Shown here one piece after another: positions 54,063 through 62,592 of a DNA stretch of 64,000 nt. The stretch covers positions 1 to 64,000 of the forward strand of contig NZ_JBHTCM010000007.1 in NCBI RefSeq assembly GCF_042665545.1, in the 5' to 3' direction. The notes under the pieces are model-generated. The model saw nothing but the letters and a program-made list of their open reading frames with translations. It had not been told where the DNA came from and ran no database searches. This stretch comes from Rhodocista pekingensis. GTDB lineage: Bacteria; Pseudomonadota; Alphaproteobacteria; Azospirillales; Azospirillaceae. A program made the position numbers and the translations under genes. Within the stretch, counting starts at the first letter, position 1, and each line of letters begins with the position of its first letter.

Positions 54063-54722
54063 TCAGACCGCCCCCAGGGCGGCGACCAGCGCCTCCAGCC
54101 GGGTCGGGTCCAGCCGTCCGTCCGTGCGCACGCCGGAGCAGAGGTCGATGCCGAAGGGCCGCACCGCCCGGACCGCGTCGGCCACGTTGCCGGCCTTCAG
54201 CCCGCCGGCCAGGAACACCGGCACCGGGCTCTCCGCCACGATGCGGGCGCTGACCGCCCAGTCGTGGACTCGGCCGGTGCCGCCCAGCTCCTTCACCGCC
54301 AGCGACGGCCGGCCGCTGTCCAGCAGCAGGGCATCGACCCGGGGCGCCACCCGCCGGGCCTCCTCCAGCGCCGCCTCGTCCTCCACATGCAGGACCTGCA
54401 CGATGCGGACGGCGGGGCAGTGCCGGCGCAGGGCGGCATAGGTCTCCGGCGCCACCGCGTCCACGAGCTGCACCGTGTTGGTGCCGCAGCGCCGGACATG
54501 CTCGACCACGCCGTCGGGATCGGTGCGGCAGGTCAGCAGGAAGGTGGCGACGGGCGGCGGCACCGTGGCCGCGATCTCTGCGATCGTCTCGTCGGGGATC
54601 GGGCCGGGACCGGACGGCATGGCGGCCACCAGCCCCAGCGCGTCGGCGCCGGCGGCGACGGCGATCCGCGCCTCCTCGACCGAGGCGATGCAGCAGACCT
54701 TCAGGCGGGTTCGGCGGGCCAT
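54063..54722 (-). CDS. Phosphoribosylanthranilate isomerase-type protein
   Basis: The 219-residue protein has the TrpF (beta/alpha)8 motifs: KVCC (equivalent of KICG with the catalytic Cys), LLLDS, and GIDLCSGVRTDG at the phosphate site, with the general order of TrpF preserved. No other trp genes are near, so it may be a second TrpF or a related isomerase. It overlaps the arylamine N-acetyltransferase gene by 22 bases. Confidence 0.75.
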   Translation of the reverse strand: MARRTRLKVCCIASVEEARIAVAAGADALGLVAAMPSGPGPIPDETIAEIAATVPPPVATFLLTCRTDPDGVVEHVRRCGTNTVQLVDAVAPETYAALRRHCPAVRIVQVLHVEDEAALEEARRVAPRVDALLLDSGRPSLAVKELGGTGRVHDWAVSARIVAESPVPVFLAGGLKAGNVADAVRAVRPFGIDLCSGVRTDGRLDPTRLEALVAALGAV

Positions 54723-55522
54723 GGCTTCAGCCTCATCTCTTCGGGCAGCACAAGCTGGAATTCCTCCGCCAGGATACGGCGGTATTCTTCCCCGTCCGTG
54801 ACGGCGCGCACGCTTGTCACCCCGTCGCGGGCGATCTTCAGCTCGCCATCGTGCAGCGAGCGGCGGCAGCCCGGCGTGGCGCGCGCCACCACCCGGCTGT
54901 GCATGAAGCGCGAGTCCGGGTGGCTGGACATGTAGTGGTTGGCGATGGCGATGTCCGCGTCCAGGGCCGGCTCGTCCGGGTCGAAGCGGTAGAGCGGCGC
55001 CCACACCCCGCCCAGCCGGACCTGGAGTTCCAGGTCGCGCGCCGTCACCGGCAGCAGCCGCCAGCTCTCCCCGTGCCGCACCGTCTCCACGCCGGGCTCC
55101 AGGGGCAGGGGGCTGATCAGCCCGTGGCGGCCGAAGCCGGCGTCGGCCAGCCAGGAGCGGCCCCCGGCCTCCACCAGCAGCAGCATGTGGGTGCGCCCGC
55201 CCGGCACGCCGGTCTTCCAGCTCACCCGCGCCATCACCGGCCGGCAGGGCAGGCCCAGCGCCGTCAGCACCGCGCGCAGCAGGCCGTTCTGCTCGAAGCA
55301 GTAGCCGCCGCGGCGGCCCGCCACCAGCTTGGCGGCGATGCCGGCGGGGTCGATCCGCACCGGCCGCGGCGGGTCGGCCGCCACGTCCAGCGCCTCGAAC
55401 GGGATGGCGCCGACCTGGGCGACGTGCAGCGCGTCGAGCGTGTCGGCGTCGGCGCGCAGCGGACCGGCGAAGGCGATCCGCTCCAGATAGGCGTCCAGAT
55501 CGACGCTGCTCATGTCCGTCAT
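54701..55522 (-). CDS. nat: Arylamine N-acetyltransferase
   Basis: The 273-residue protein has the NAT triad: Cys in RRGGYCFEQN, His in RTHMLLL and Asp in DAGFG, with the family ENL-like segment replaced by AIPFEAL. It transfers acetyl groups from acetyl-CoA to aromatic amines. The ATG at 55522 follows a G-rich site. The end overlaps the TrpF-like gene (start of that gene inside it), so the two are co-translated. Confidence 0.9.
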   Translation of the reverse strand: MTDMSSVDLDAYLERIAFAGPLRADADTLDALHVAQVGAIPFEALDVAADPPRPVRIDPAGIAAKLVAGRRGGYCFEQNGLLRAVLTALGLPCRPVMARVSWKTGVPGGRTHMLLLVEAGGRSWLADAGFGRHGLISPLPLEPGVETVRHGESWRLLPVTARDLELQVRLGGVWAPLYRFDPDEPALDADIAIANHYMSSHPDSRFMHSRVVARATPGCRRSLHDGELKIARDGVTSVRAVTDGEEYRRILAEEFQLVLPEEMRLKPWPAEPA

Positions 55523-55532
55523 CGCAGTCCCC

Positions 55533-55656
55533 CGCGGCGGAGCCGCGTCATTCCCCGCAGACGTGGCGGAGCCGCGTCATTCCCCGCAGACGTGGCGGAG
55601 CCGCGTCATTCCCCGCAGACGCGGCGGGGCCGCGTCATTCACCGAAGACGCGGCGG
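55533..55656. repeat. 29-bp tandem repeats at the 3' end of purB
   Basis: Four contiguous 29-bp units plus a partial fifth run from 55533 to 55656; units 2 and 3 are identical. Each contains the hairpin CGCGGC-GGA-GCCGCG (GTGGCGGAGCCGCG in some). The purB stop (55635-55637, minus strand) lies in the fourth unit, so the array duplicates the gene end RVFGE-stop. Confidence 0.85.
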
Positions 55657-56930
55657 AAGATCGTGTCCACATGCTTGGTGTGGTAGGCGAGATCGAACAG
55701 ATGGTCGATCCGCTCGGCCGTCAGGTGGCGCATCACCTCGGCGTCGGCCTTCAGCAGGGAGCGGAAGTCCTTGCCCTCCAGCCAGACCGGCATGGCGTTG
55801 CGCTGCACGGCGCGGTAGGCGTCCTCGCGGCTCATGCCCGCCTGGGTCAGGGCCAGCAGCACGCGCTGGGAATTGTGCAGCCCGCCCAGCTTGTCCAGGT
55901 TGGCCTTCAGGTTCTCCGGATAGACCACCAGCTTGTCCACCACGCCGGTCAGCCGCACGAGCGCGAAGTCCAGGGTCACGGTGGCATCCGGGCCGATCAT
56001 CCGCTCCACGCTGGAATGGCTGATGTCGCGCTCATGCCAGAGGGTGACGTTCTCCAGCGCCGGGGTGACGTAGGCGCGCACCATGCGCGACAGGCCCGTC
56101 AGGTTCTCCGTCAGCACCGGGTTGCGCTTGTGGGGCATGGCGCTGCTGCCCTTCTGGCCGGGGCTGAAATACTCCTCGGCCTCGCGCACCTCGCTGCGCT
56201 GGAGATGGCGGATCTCCGTCGCCAGATTCTCGACCGACGCGGCGATGACGCCCAGCGTGGCAAAGAACATGGCGTGGCGGTCGCGCGGGATGACCTGGGT
56301 GGAATGCGGCTCCACCGTCAGGCCCAGCTTCGCCGCGACATGCTCCTCCACCCGCGGGTCGATGTTGGCGAAGGTGCCGACCGCGCCGGAGATGGCGCAG
56401 GTGGCGATCTCCGCCCGCGCCGCCTCCAGCCGGGCGCGGTTGCGCGCGAAGGCGGCGTAGTGCCCGGCCAGCTTGACGCCGAAGGTGGTCGGCTCGGCAT
56501 GGATGCCGTGGCTGCGGCCGATGGTGGGGGTGTGGCGGTGCTCGTAGGCGCGGCGGCGCAGGGCGGCCAGCAGCGCGTCCAGATCGTTCAGCAGCAGGTC
56601 GGCGGCCTGTTTGAGCTGCACCGCAAGACAGGTATCCAGCACGTCGGAGCTGGTCATGCCCTGGTGGACGAAGCGCGCCTCCGGCCCGACATGCTCGGCC
56701 AGGTTGGTCAGGAAGGCGATGACGTCGTGCTTGGTCTCGCGCTCGATCTCGTCGATCCGGGCGATCTCCCACTTGCCGCGCTGCCAGACGGCTTCGGCTG
56801 CATCCTTCGGCACCACGCCCAGCGCCGCCATGGCGTCCATGGCATGGGCCTCGATCTCGAACCAGATGCGGAAGCGGTTCTCCGGCTCCCAGATGCGGGT
56901 CATCTCGGGGCGGGAATAGCGCGGGATCAT
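55635..56930 (-). CDS. purB: Adenylosuccinate lyase
   Basis: The 431-residue enzyme acts twice in purine synthesis (on SAICAR and adenylosuccinate). Motifs are MTSSDVLDTC, the catalytic TIGRSHG, STQVIPRDRHA and the signature GSSAMPHKRNP. Its C-terminal codons lie in a tandem 29-bp repeat. It belongs to the same pathway as purC and purS but lies about 25 kb from them. Confidence 0.97.
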   Translation of the reverse strand: MIPRYSRPEMTRIWEPENRFRIWFEIEAHAMDAMAALGVVPKDAAEAVWQRGKWEIARIDEIERETKHDVIAFLTNLAEHVGPEARFVHQGMTSSDVLDTCLAVQLKQAADLLLNDLDALLAALRRRAYEHRHTPTIGRSHGIHAEPTTFGVKLAGHYAAFARNRARLEAARAEIATCAISGAVGTFANIDPRVEEHVAAKLGLTVEPHSTQVIPRDRHAMFFATLGVIAASVENLATEIRHLQRSEVREAEEYFSPGQKGSSAMPHKRNPVLTENLTGLSRMVRAYVTPALENVTLWHERDISHSSVERMIGPDATVTLDFALVRLTGVVDKLVVYPENLKANLDKLGGLHNSQRVLLALTQAGMSREDAYRAVQRNAMPVWLEGKDFRSLLKADAEVMRHLTAERIDHLFDLAYHTKHVDTIFRRVFGE

Positions 56931-57053
56931 GGGCGGACTCTTCGCTCGGGTCGGCACGGAACGGCGCGACCATAGGGGCAAGCCGCCGCTTTGGGAAGCG
57001 CACCCGACGCAGGGGCGCCTTCTCGGCGGCGGCGGCGCCCTCGCTCTTTCCGC

Positions 57054-59015
57054 CTAGGCGAGCCAGAGTCCCGTGTCGGCGGCGGTGGCGGTGCGGTTTT
57101 CGCCGATGCCCCAGACGAGCCAGTGGCGCAGGGGGTCGATGCCGGCGGCGGCGACATCGGGGTTGCGCTCCAGATAGGCGGAGAGGTCGAACCAGGCGGA
57201 CGGGTCGCGGTCCTCGCGCCAGCCGGAGTCGAGGTAGTGCTCGTAGCCCGAGCGGAACGTGCCGGCCTCGACCGCGGCGCGCACGTCGGCCCAGCGGGCC
57301 AGATAGGCCTGCTCGTCGAACAGCGGGGTCGGGTCGCGCCCCTCGGCCTGACCGAACGCCAGATAGTGCTCCAGGCCGCTCTTGACCTGCCCGGCTTCGA
57401 TCGCGGCCCGCACATCGGCCCACCGGGCGAGGTAGAAGGCCTCGTCGAACGCCCCGCCGCCCGGCTGCACCGCCTCGAAGCGCGCCGGCAGGGTGACATA
57501 GACGACCTGGTCGTCGAAGCGGATCAGCTCCACGTCGATGGCCGTGTCCGTGCCCGTCGCCGCCCCGTCCAGCCGCACGCCCCAGGGACCCGTCGCCTCC
57601 AGCGTCACCACCGAGCGCGCGGCCTCGATGCGGACCACGTCCACCCCCGAGCCGCCGTCGATCGTGTCGTTCCCCGCCCCGCCGGAGAGACGGTCATCGC
57701 CCGCCCCGCCGGTCAGCGTGTCGTTGCCGGCGCCGCCCTCCAGCACGTTCGCCACGGCGTTGCCGATCAGCCGGTCGTTGCCCGCCCCGCCGCGGGCGTT
57801 CTCGATGACGACGCCGTAGGCGATGGCGAGGTTGTCGCGGCCGTCATAGCCGGGGGTGGGCACATGGCCGGCATCCGCCGGCAGATCCATGCGCTTCTGC
57901 GCCTCCGTCGCCCGGATGGCGATGGAGCTGAAATGCCCGTCACGCAGGTCGATGACGCAGTCCAGCGTCTGGGCGGAGGCGTCGAGCGTGTCCGTCCCGC
58001 CGCCGTCCCAGATCGTCTCGAAGAAGCGTTCGTTCTGCTGCCAGGAATAGACCGTGTCGCCCGCGCGCGTGGCGGTGTTGACGCCGTAGAGATACTGGAC
58101 CGCCAGGATGTCGTAGAGCATCAGCGTGCGCGGCGATACCTGCGCCGACTGCCAGCCCCCCTCCTGCTCCTCCCAGATCTCCGAATTGTCCGGATAGGTG
58201 TAGGACATCACCGTGTAACGGACGCTGTCTTCCGCCGCGGAGACGGAGGGCACGCCCTCGAACGGGTGCTTCAGGCCCAGCGCGTGGCCCAGCTCGTGGA
58301 TCACCGTGTTGAAGGCGTCCGTGCCCGGTGTGGGCGCGGCGTTCGACGCTGTTGCCGCCAGCCAGGAATCGCCCGAGATCCCGCTGGGCGTCATCGCGGT
58401 GATGATATCGTCGGAGGTCCGGACGGCGAAGGCCGGGTAATAGGCATAGCCGGCCAGCGAGCCGTCCATCTGATGGCTGCCGAAGCGCAGCAGGGCGGCG
58501 TCCTCGTCCGTCACCTCGGTGAAGCGGATCAGGGAGACCTCTTCGTACTGCGCCAGCGCCAGCCGGGTCGCCGCCCGCTGCGCGTCCGTCAGCGCCACGA
58601 AGGTCGCGGCCGTCGGCTTGTCTGGGTCCTGGAGTGTGTCGTAGTCCGCCGGCACCGCGGTCAGGAAGGCGTAGGGCACGGTGACGGCGGTGCCCAGCGC
58701 CACCGTCGGGGTGAGCGGCTGGCCGACGGCGTTCAGCAGGTTCCAGCGCGCCGTCGGCGAATCGTCGATCGCTGCCACCAGCGCGTCGATGCCGATCTGT
58801 CCCGTGGCGGGGATGGTGGCGAGCCCGCCCTTCGCCTGGCGCTCGGCCCCCGCGACGCAGCCCGGACAGCCGCAGGCCAGCCCCTCGTCCCCGGTGGTCC
58901 TGGCCAGCGCCTGCATCAGCAGGCTCCCGGCCTCCCAGGCCGGCGGATCGGCCGGGTCCTGCGGCCAGGAGGAAAGGGCGCTGTCGTCAACCTCGCTGCC
59001 AGTCTCGAAGGCCAT
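57054..59015 (-). CDS. Serralysin-like metalloprotease with RTX repeats and C-terminal ARWADV repeats
   Basis: The 653-residue protein has the metzincin zinc motif HELGHALGLKH and the Met-turn VMSYTYPDN. Glycine-rich RTX repeats bind calcium and mark type I secretion (GGAGNDRLIGN, GGAGNDTLTGG, GGAGDDRLSGG). There is no N-terminal signal peptide. After the RTX part come three repeats of about 50 residues with the pattern YLARWADVRAA..AG...SG.EHYL..G..EGRDP, a module seen in other secreted proteins of this lineage. A CGCPGC motif lies near the N-terminus. No type I secretion genes are adjacent. Confidence 0.9.
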   Translation of the reverse strand: MAFETGSEVDDSALSSWPQDPADPPAWEAGSLLMQALARTTGDEGLACGCPGCVAGAERQAKGGLATIPATGQIGIDALVAAIDDSPTARWNLLNAVGQPLTPTVALGTAVTVPYAFLTAVPADYDTLQDPDKPTAATFVALTDAQRAATRLALAQYEEVSLIRFTEVTDEDAALLRFGSHQMDGSLAGYAYYPAFAVRTSDDIITAMTPSGISGDSWLAATASNAAPTPGTDAFNTVIHELGHALGLKHPFEGVPSVSAAEDSVRYTVMSYTYPDNSEIWEEQEGGWQSAQVSPRTLMLYDILAVQYLYGVNTATRAGDTVYSWQQNERFFETIWDGGGTDTLDASAQTLDCVIDLRDGHFSSIAIRATEAQKRMDLPADAGHVPTPGYDGRDNLAIAYGVVIENARGGAGNDRLIGNAVANVLEGGAGNDTLTGGAGDDRLSGGAGNDTIDGGSGVDVVRIEAARSVVTLEATGPWGVRLDGAATGTDTAIDVELIRFDDQVVYVTLPARFEAVQPGGGAFDEAFYLARWADVRAAIEAGQVKSGLEHYLAFGQAEGRDPTPLFDEQAYLARWADVRAAVEAGTFRSGYEHYLDSGWREDRDPSAWFDLSAYLERNPDVAAAGIDPLRHWLVWGIGENRTATAADTGLWLA

Positions 59016-59118
59016 GATCCGGTCCGGGGGTGGAAATGGGACCTCGACTATCCCTGCGCATTGGGATCAGCTCAATCGGTTTTATACCGGTTACCCGTGC
59101 GGCACGGGCGACCGGCGC

Positions 59119-59895
59119 CTACATCAGGCCGGTGCTCTTGAAGCTGACATGCCGGCCCTTGCCGATGATGACATGGTCGTGGACCACCACGCCCAGCGCC
59201 GTGGCGGCCTGGGTGATCTGCTTCGTCATCTCGATGTCGGCGCGGCTGGGCGTGGGATCGCCCGAGGGGTGGTTGTGGACCAGGATCAGCGCGCTGGCGT
59301 TCAGCTCCAGCGCCCGCTTCACCACCTCCCGCGGATAGACGGGGGTGTGGTCCACGGTGCCGCGCTGCTGCACCTCGTCGGCGATCAGGGTGTTCTTGCG
59401 GTCCAGGAACAGGATGCGGAACTGCTCCACCGGCTCGTTCGCCATCGCTCCGGCGCAGTAGTCCAGCAGCTTCTGCCAGGAGGACAGGACCGGCTTGCCC
59501 AGCACCTCCTGCCGCGCCATGCGCAGCCCGATGGCCCCGGCCACCTTCAGCGCGGCCACGGCGCCCTCCGTCATCTCCCGCTGCCGGCGCAGGGCGTCGG
59601 CCGGGGCGCTGACGACGCCCCAGAGCGAGCCGTGCGCCTTCAGCAGGGCCTTGGCCAGCGGCTTCACATCGCGCCGGGGGATCTGGAACAGCAGCAGTTC
59701 CAGCAGTTCGTAGTCCTGGAGCGCTTCGGCGCCTTGCTCCAGGAAACGGGCGCGCAGGCGCTCGCGGTGGCCGTGATAGTGCGGCGTGTCTTCCCCGGCC
59801 GCCCCGCTGCCTGCGGCCCCGTCGGAACCGGCAGTTGCCGGCGGGGGTGGGTCCTGCTCCTCCACGCGCGACGGGCGCCTGCGACTGCCTCCCAT
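59119..59895 (-). CDS. radC: RadC-family JAMM protein
   Basis: The 258-residue protein has the RadC helical N-terminus (DYELLELLLFQIPRRDVKPLAKALL) and the JAMM/MPN zinc motif LVHNHPSGDPTPS followed by DIEMT. RadC proteins are a DNA-metabolism/JAMM family of uncertain role. The ATG at 59895 with GGAG upstream is preferred over a GTG at 59922. Its neighbour upstream on the same strand, across a short convergent gene, is map, the usual alphaproteobacterial pairing. Confidence 0.88.
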   Translation of the reverse strand: MGGSRRRPSRVEEQDPPPPATAGSDGAAGSGAAGEDTPHYHGHRERLRARFLEQGAEALQDYELLELLLFQIPRRDVKPLAKALLKAHGSLWGVVSAPADALRRQREMTEGAVAALKVAGAIGLRMARQEVLGKPVLSSWQKLLDYCAGAMANEPVEQFRILFLDRKNTLIADEVQQRGTVDHTPVYPREVVKRALELNASALILVHNHPSGDPTPSRADIEMTKQITQAATALGVVVHDHVIIGKGRHVSFKSTGLM

Positions 59896-60142
59896 GCGGG
59901 GAATACTCCGGGCTGGCTGCACTTCAGGGGAAGTCTAGCAGCAGGGCACCGCCCCTTCCAGTCGGGGCGCCGGGAGGGCGGCGTCGCCCCCTCTGGCCGG
60001 CGTGCTTTCCGGAATTCCGTCGCAGCCTGCGAGCGGCGGCGCGGCCGCCCCCGGGATTCCGCGGGGTCGGACCGGGCACGGCGCTTGCAGGAACCGGCGG
60101 ATGGCCCGGTCCCCGCCGCAGGGGACCCGCATTCCAGGACCG

Positions 60143-60559
60143 ATGATGATCCCGTGCCGCGAGCGTCTGCTCCTGTCCCACCTGTCCGCCCTGTCGCCCG
60201 CCCGGCTGGACAGTCTGGCGCGCGACCGCGGTCCGGCCGTGGTGCAGGAGGCCCTGGCCCGGTTCGAGGTGCTGGTCGTGGAGGAGGGGCGCGGGCTGGT
60301 GCGGGCGCTGGAGGCCGGCGGCGGGCCGGAGGCGTGCCGCCGCGCCTTCCTGCTGGAAGGCGCGGCGCTGGAGATCGGCGGGCAGCGGCTGGCCCGCTGC
60401 TGCCGCCTGCTGATCGAGCGGCCGGCGGCCGGGGATGCCGCCGCCCTGGTCACGGAGATGCTGACGGAGACGCTGGCTGCCACCGCGCAGGTGCGTCGGC
60501 GCTACGCTCCGGCGGAACTGCCGGACGCTGTGGCGGCGCCGGTCGAACCGGTGTCGTAG
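60143..60559 (+). CDS. Hpt-like protein lacking the phosphorylatable histidine
   Basis: The 138-residue all-helical protein has the length and pattern of a histidine phosphotransfer domain. The segment RRAFLLEGAALEIGGQRLA aligns with the Hpt motif (AHxLKGxAxxxGxxxLA), but Phe stands where the phosphorylated His should be and Glu replaces Lys. It could be a pseudo-phosphotransferase that binds receivers or kinases. ATGs at 60143 and 60146 are both possible. Its 3' end overlaps the convergent map gene by 58 bases. Confidence 0.45.
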   Translation: MMIPCRERLLLSHLSALSPARLDSLARDRGPAVVQEALARFEVLVVEEGRGLVRALEAGGGPEACRRAFLLEGAALEIGGQRLARCCRLLIERPAAGDAAALVTEMLTETLAATAQVRRRYAPAELPDAVAAPVEPVS

Positions 60560-61368
60560 GGCGGCCTGTGCAGCCCGGCGGGGGAGAGGGTGAAGATCTC
60601 CACCCCGTCGGCCGTCACGCCGACGGAATGCTCGAACTGGGCCGACAGGCTCTTGTCCCGCGTCACGGCGGTCCAGCCGTCGGACAGCACCTTCACATCG
60701 AAGCGGCCGGCGTTGATCATCGGCTCGATGGTGAAGAACATGCCCTCCTGCAACACGGTCCCCTCGCCGGGCTGGCCGAAATGCAGGATGCTGGGCGCGT
60801 CATGGAAGACCCGGCCCAGCCCGTGGCCGCAGAAGTCGCGCACGATGGAGAAGCGCTGCGCCTCCGCATAGCTCTGGATGGCGTGGCCGATGTCGCCCAG
60901 CGTGGCGCCGGGGCGCACCACGGCGATGCCGCGCATCATCGCCTCGTAGGTCACATCCACCAGCCGCCGCGCCTTCACGCTGGCATTGCCGGCGATGTAC
61001 ATGCGGCTGCTGTCGCCGTACCAGCCGTCCAGGATGACGGTGATGTCGATGTTCAGGATGTCGCCGTCCTGCACCCGCTTCGGCCCCGGAATGCCGTGGC
61101 AGACGACATGGTTGATGGAGATGCAGGTGGCCTTGGGATAGCCCTTGTAGCCCAGCGGCGCGGGCACGGCGCCGTGGTCGCGGATGAACTGCTCGCAGAG
61201 CCGGTCCAGCTCCTCCGTCACCGCACCGGGCACGACATGGGGCGTGATGAAGTCCAGCGTTGCCGCGGCCAGCCGCCCGGCGCGGCGCATGCCCTCGAAA
61301 TCCTCGGGCGGGTGCAGGGGGATCTGGCGGTCGTCGGTCTGCGGCTCGGCCTCTGCGGCTCTGGTCAT
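60502..61368 (-). CDS. map: Methionine aminopeptidase
   Basis: The 288-residue type I enzyme removes the initiator Met from new proteins. Metal ligands and motifs include LNIDITVILDGWYGD, CGHGLGRVFHD, and EPMINAG, with the C-terminal QFEHSVGVT. It ends with a 25-residue Ser/Gly/Ala tail beyond the usual C-terminus. The last 58 bases overlap the convergent Hpt-like gene. Confidence 0.95.
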   Translation of the reverse strand: MTRAAEAEPQTDDRQIPLHPPEDFEGMRRAGRLAAATLDFITPHVVPGAVTEELDRLCEQFIRDHGAVPAPLGYKGYPKATCISINHVVCHGIPGPKRVQDGDILNIDITVILDGWYGDSSRMYIAGNASVKARRLVDVTYEAMMRGIAVVRPGATLGDIGHAIQSYAEAQRFSIVRDFCGHGLGRVFHDAPSILHFGQPGEGTVLQEGMFFTIEPMINAGRFDVKVLSDGWTAVTRDKSLSAQFEHSVGVTADGVEIFTLSPAGLHRPPYDTGSTGAATASGSSAGA

Positions 61369-61465
61369 CGTCTCGGGTCCAACTGCGAAGGCACTGAAGG
61401 GAACGGGCGGCGGGCCGGGGCCGCGCCGGGGAGTACCCTACACGGCCGCTCCCCCGCCGCAACGG

Positions 61466-62437
61466 CTAATCGCCCGCCAGCCGTTCCCGGCCGTGCGGCG
61501 TGCCGAAGTCGATCCCGGGACCGATCGGCACCACCTGCGACGGGTTGATCGTCCGCTGACTGACATAGTAGTGCCGCTTGATGTGGTCCAGGTTCACGGT
61601 CCCGGCCACGCCGCGGGTCTGGTACAGGTCGCGCACATAGCCCCAGAGCGCCGGATAGTCCCGGAGCTGACGGCGATTGCACTTGAAATGTGAATAATAG
61701 ACGGCGTCGAACCGCACCAGCGTCGTGAACAGCCGCCAGTCCGCCTCCGTCGGCCGGTCGCCCAGCAGGTAGCGGCGGGTCTCCAGGCGCTGCTCCAGCC
61801 AGTCCAGCGTGCCGAACAGCGCCTCCGCCGCCTCCTCGTAGGCATCCTGGGCAGTGGCGAAGCCGGCCTTGTAGACCCCGTTGTTCACGGTGTCGTAGAT
61901 GCGGGCGTTCAGCGCGTCGATCTCCGCCGCCAGTTCCGCCGGGTAGAGGTCGGGCACGCTGCGGGTGGCGACGGCGTCGAACTCCCGGTTCAGCATGCGG
62001 ATGATCTCGCCGGATTCGTTGTTCACGATGGTCCGGCGCTCCTTGTCCCACAGCACGGGCACCGTCACCCGGCCGGAAAGGCCGGGGCAGGCGGCCAGAT
62101 AGACCTCGTACAGGTAGCGCGCGCCCGTCAGCGGATCGCGCGCGTCGCTGCCGGGCGGGCCGAAGGCCCAGCCATGCTCCAGCATCAGGGGATCGACCAC
62201 GCTGACCGTGATCGCCTCCTCCAGCCCCTTCAGGGCGCGGTAGACCAGGGTGCGGTGCGCCCAGGGGCAGGCCAGCGAGACGAACAGGTGGTAGCGCCCG
62301 GCCGCGGCCGGGAAGCCGGAACTGCCGTCGGCCGTCACCCGGTCGCGGAACCGGCTTTCCGAGCGGACGAAGCGGCCCCCGGTCTTCGTCGTGTCGTACC
62401 ATTCGTCATGCCAGACGCCGTCCACCAGCAGTCCCAT
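61466..62437 (-). CDS. Glutathionyl-hydroquinone reductase (Xi-class GST)
   Basis: The 323-residue protein has the Xi-class GST catalytic motif SLACPWAHR (Cys at about residue 57) and the conserved YDTVNNGVYKAGFA and VRFDAVYYSHFK segments of the YqjG/ECM4 family. These enzymes reduce glutathionyl-hydroquinones. No partner gene is adjacent; sfsA precedes it on the same strand. Confidence 0.9.
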   Translation of the reverse strand: MGLLVDGVWHDEWYDTTKTGGRFVRSESRFRDRVTADGSSGFPAAAGRYHLFVSLACPWAHRTLVYRALKGLEEAITVSVVDPLMLEHGWAFGPPGSDARDPLTGARYLYEVYLAACPGLSGRVTVPVLWDKERRTIVNNESGEIIRMLNREFDAVATRSVPDLYPAELAAEIDALNARIYDTVNNGVYKAGFATAQDAYEEAAEALFGTLDWLEQRLETRRYLLGDRPTEADWRLFTTLVRFDAVYYSHFKCNRRQLRDYPALWGYVRDLYQTRGVAGTVNLDHIKRHYYVSQRTINPSQVVPIGPGIDFGTPHGRERLAGD

Positions 62438-62592
62438 GGTGCTCTCCCGCTCGGTTGCGCTCCATCCCCGTCCAGATGGCCCTTCCCAGATGGGCGTTGC
62501 GGCGGCCGGTGGCAGCCGGCCGGCCCGGGACGCAGCGTCCCGCCCGCGGCAACGATCCGCCTGTCCGGAAGACGTCCGGCCGCCGGCGCCCC

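Noticed and set aside
55533..55656. Possible CRISPR array (29-bp repeats)
   Set aside because: No spacers between units, and the repeats encode the end of purB.
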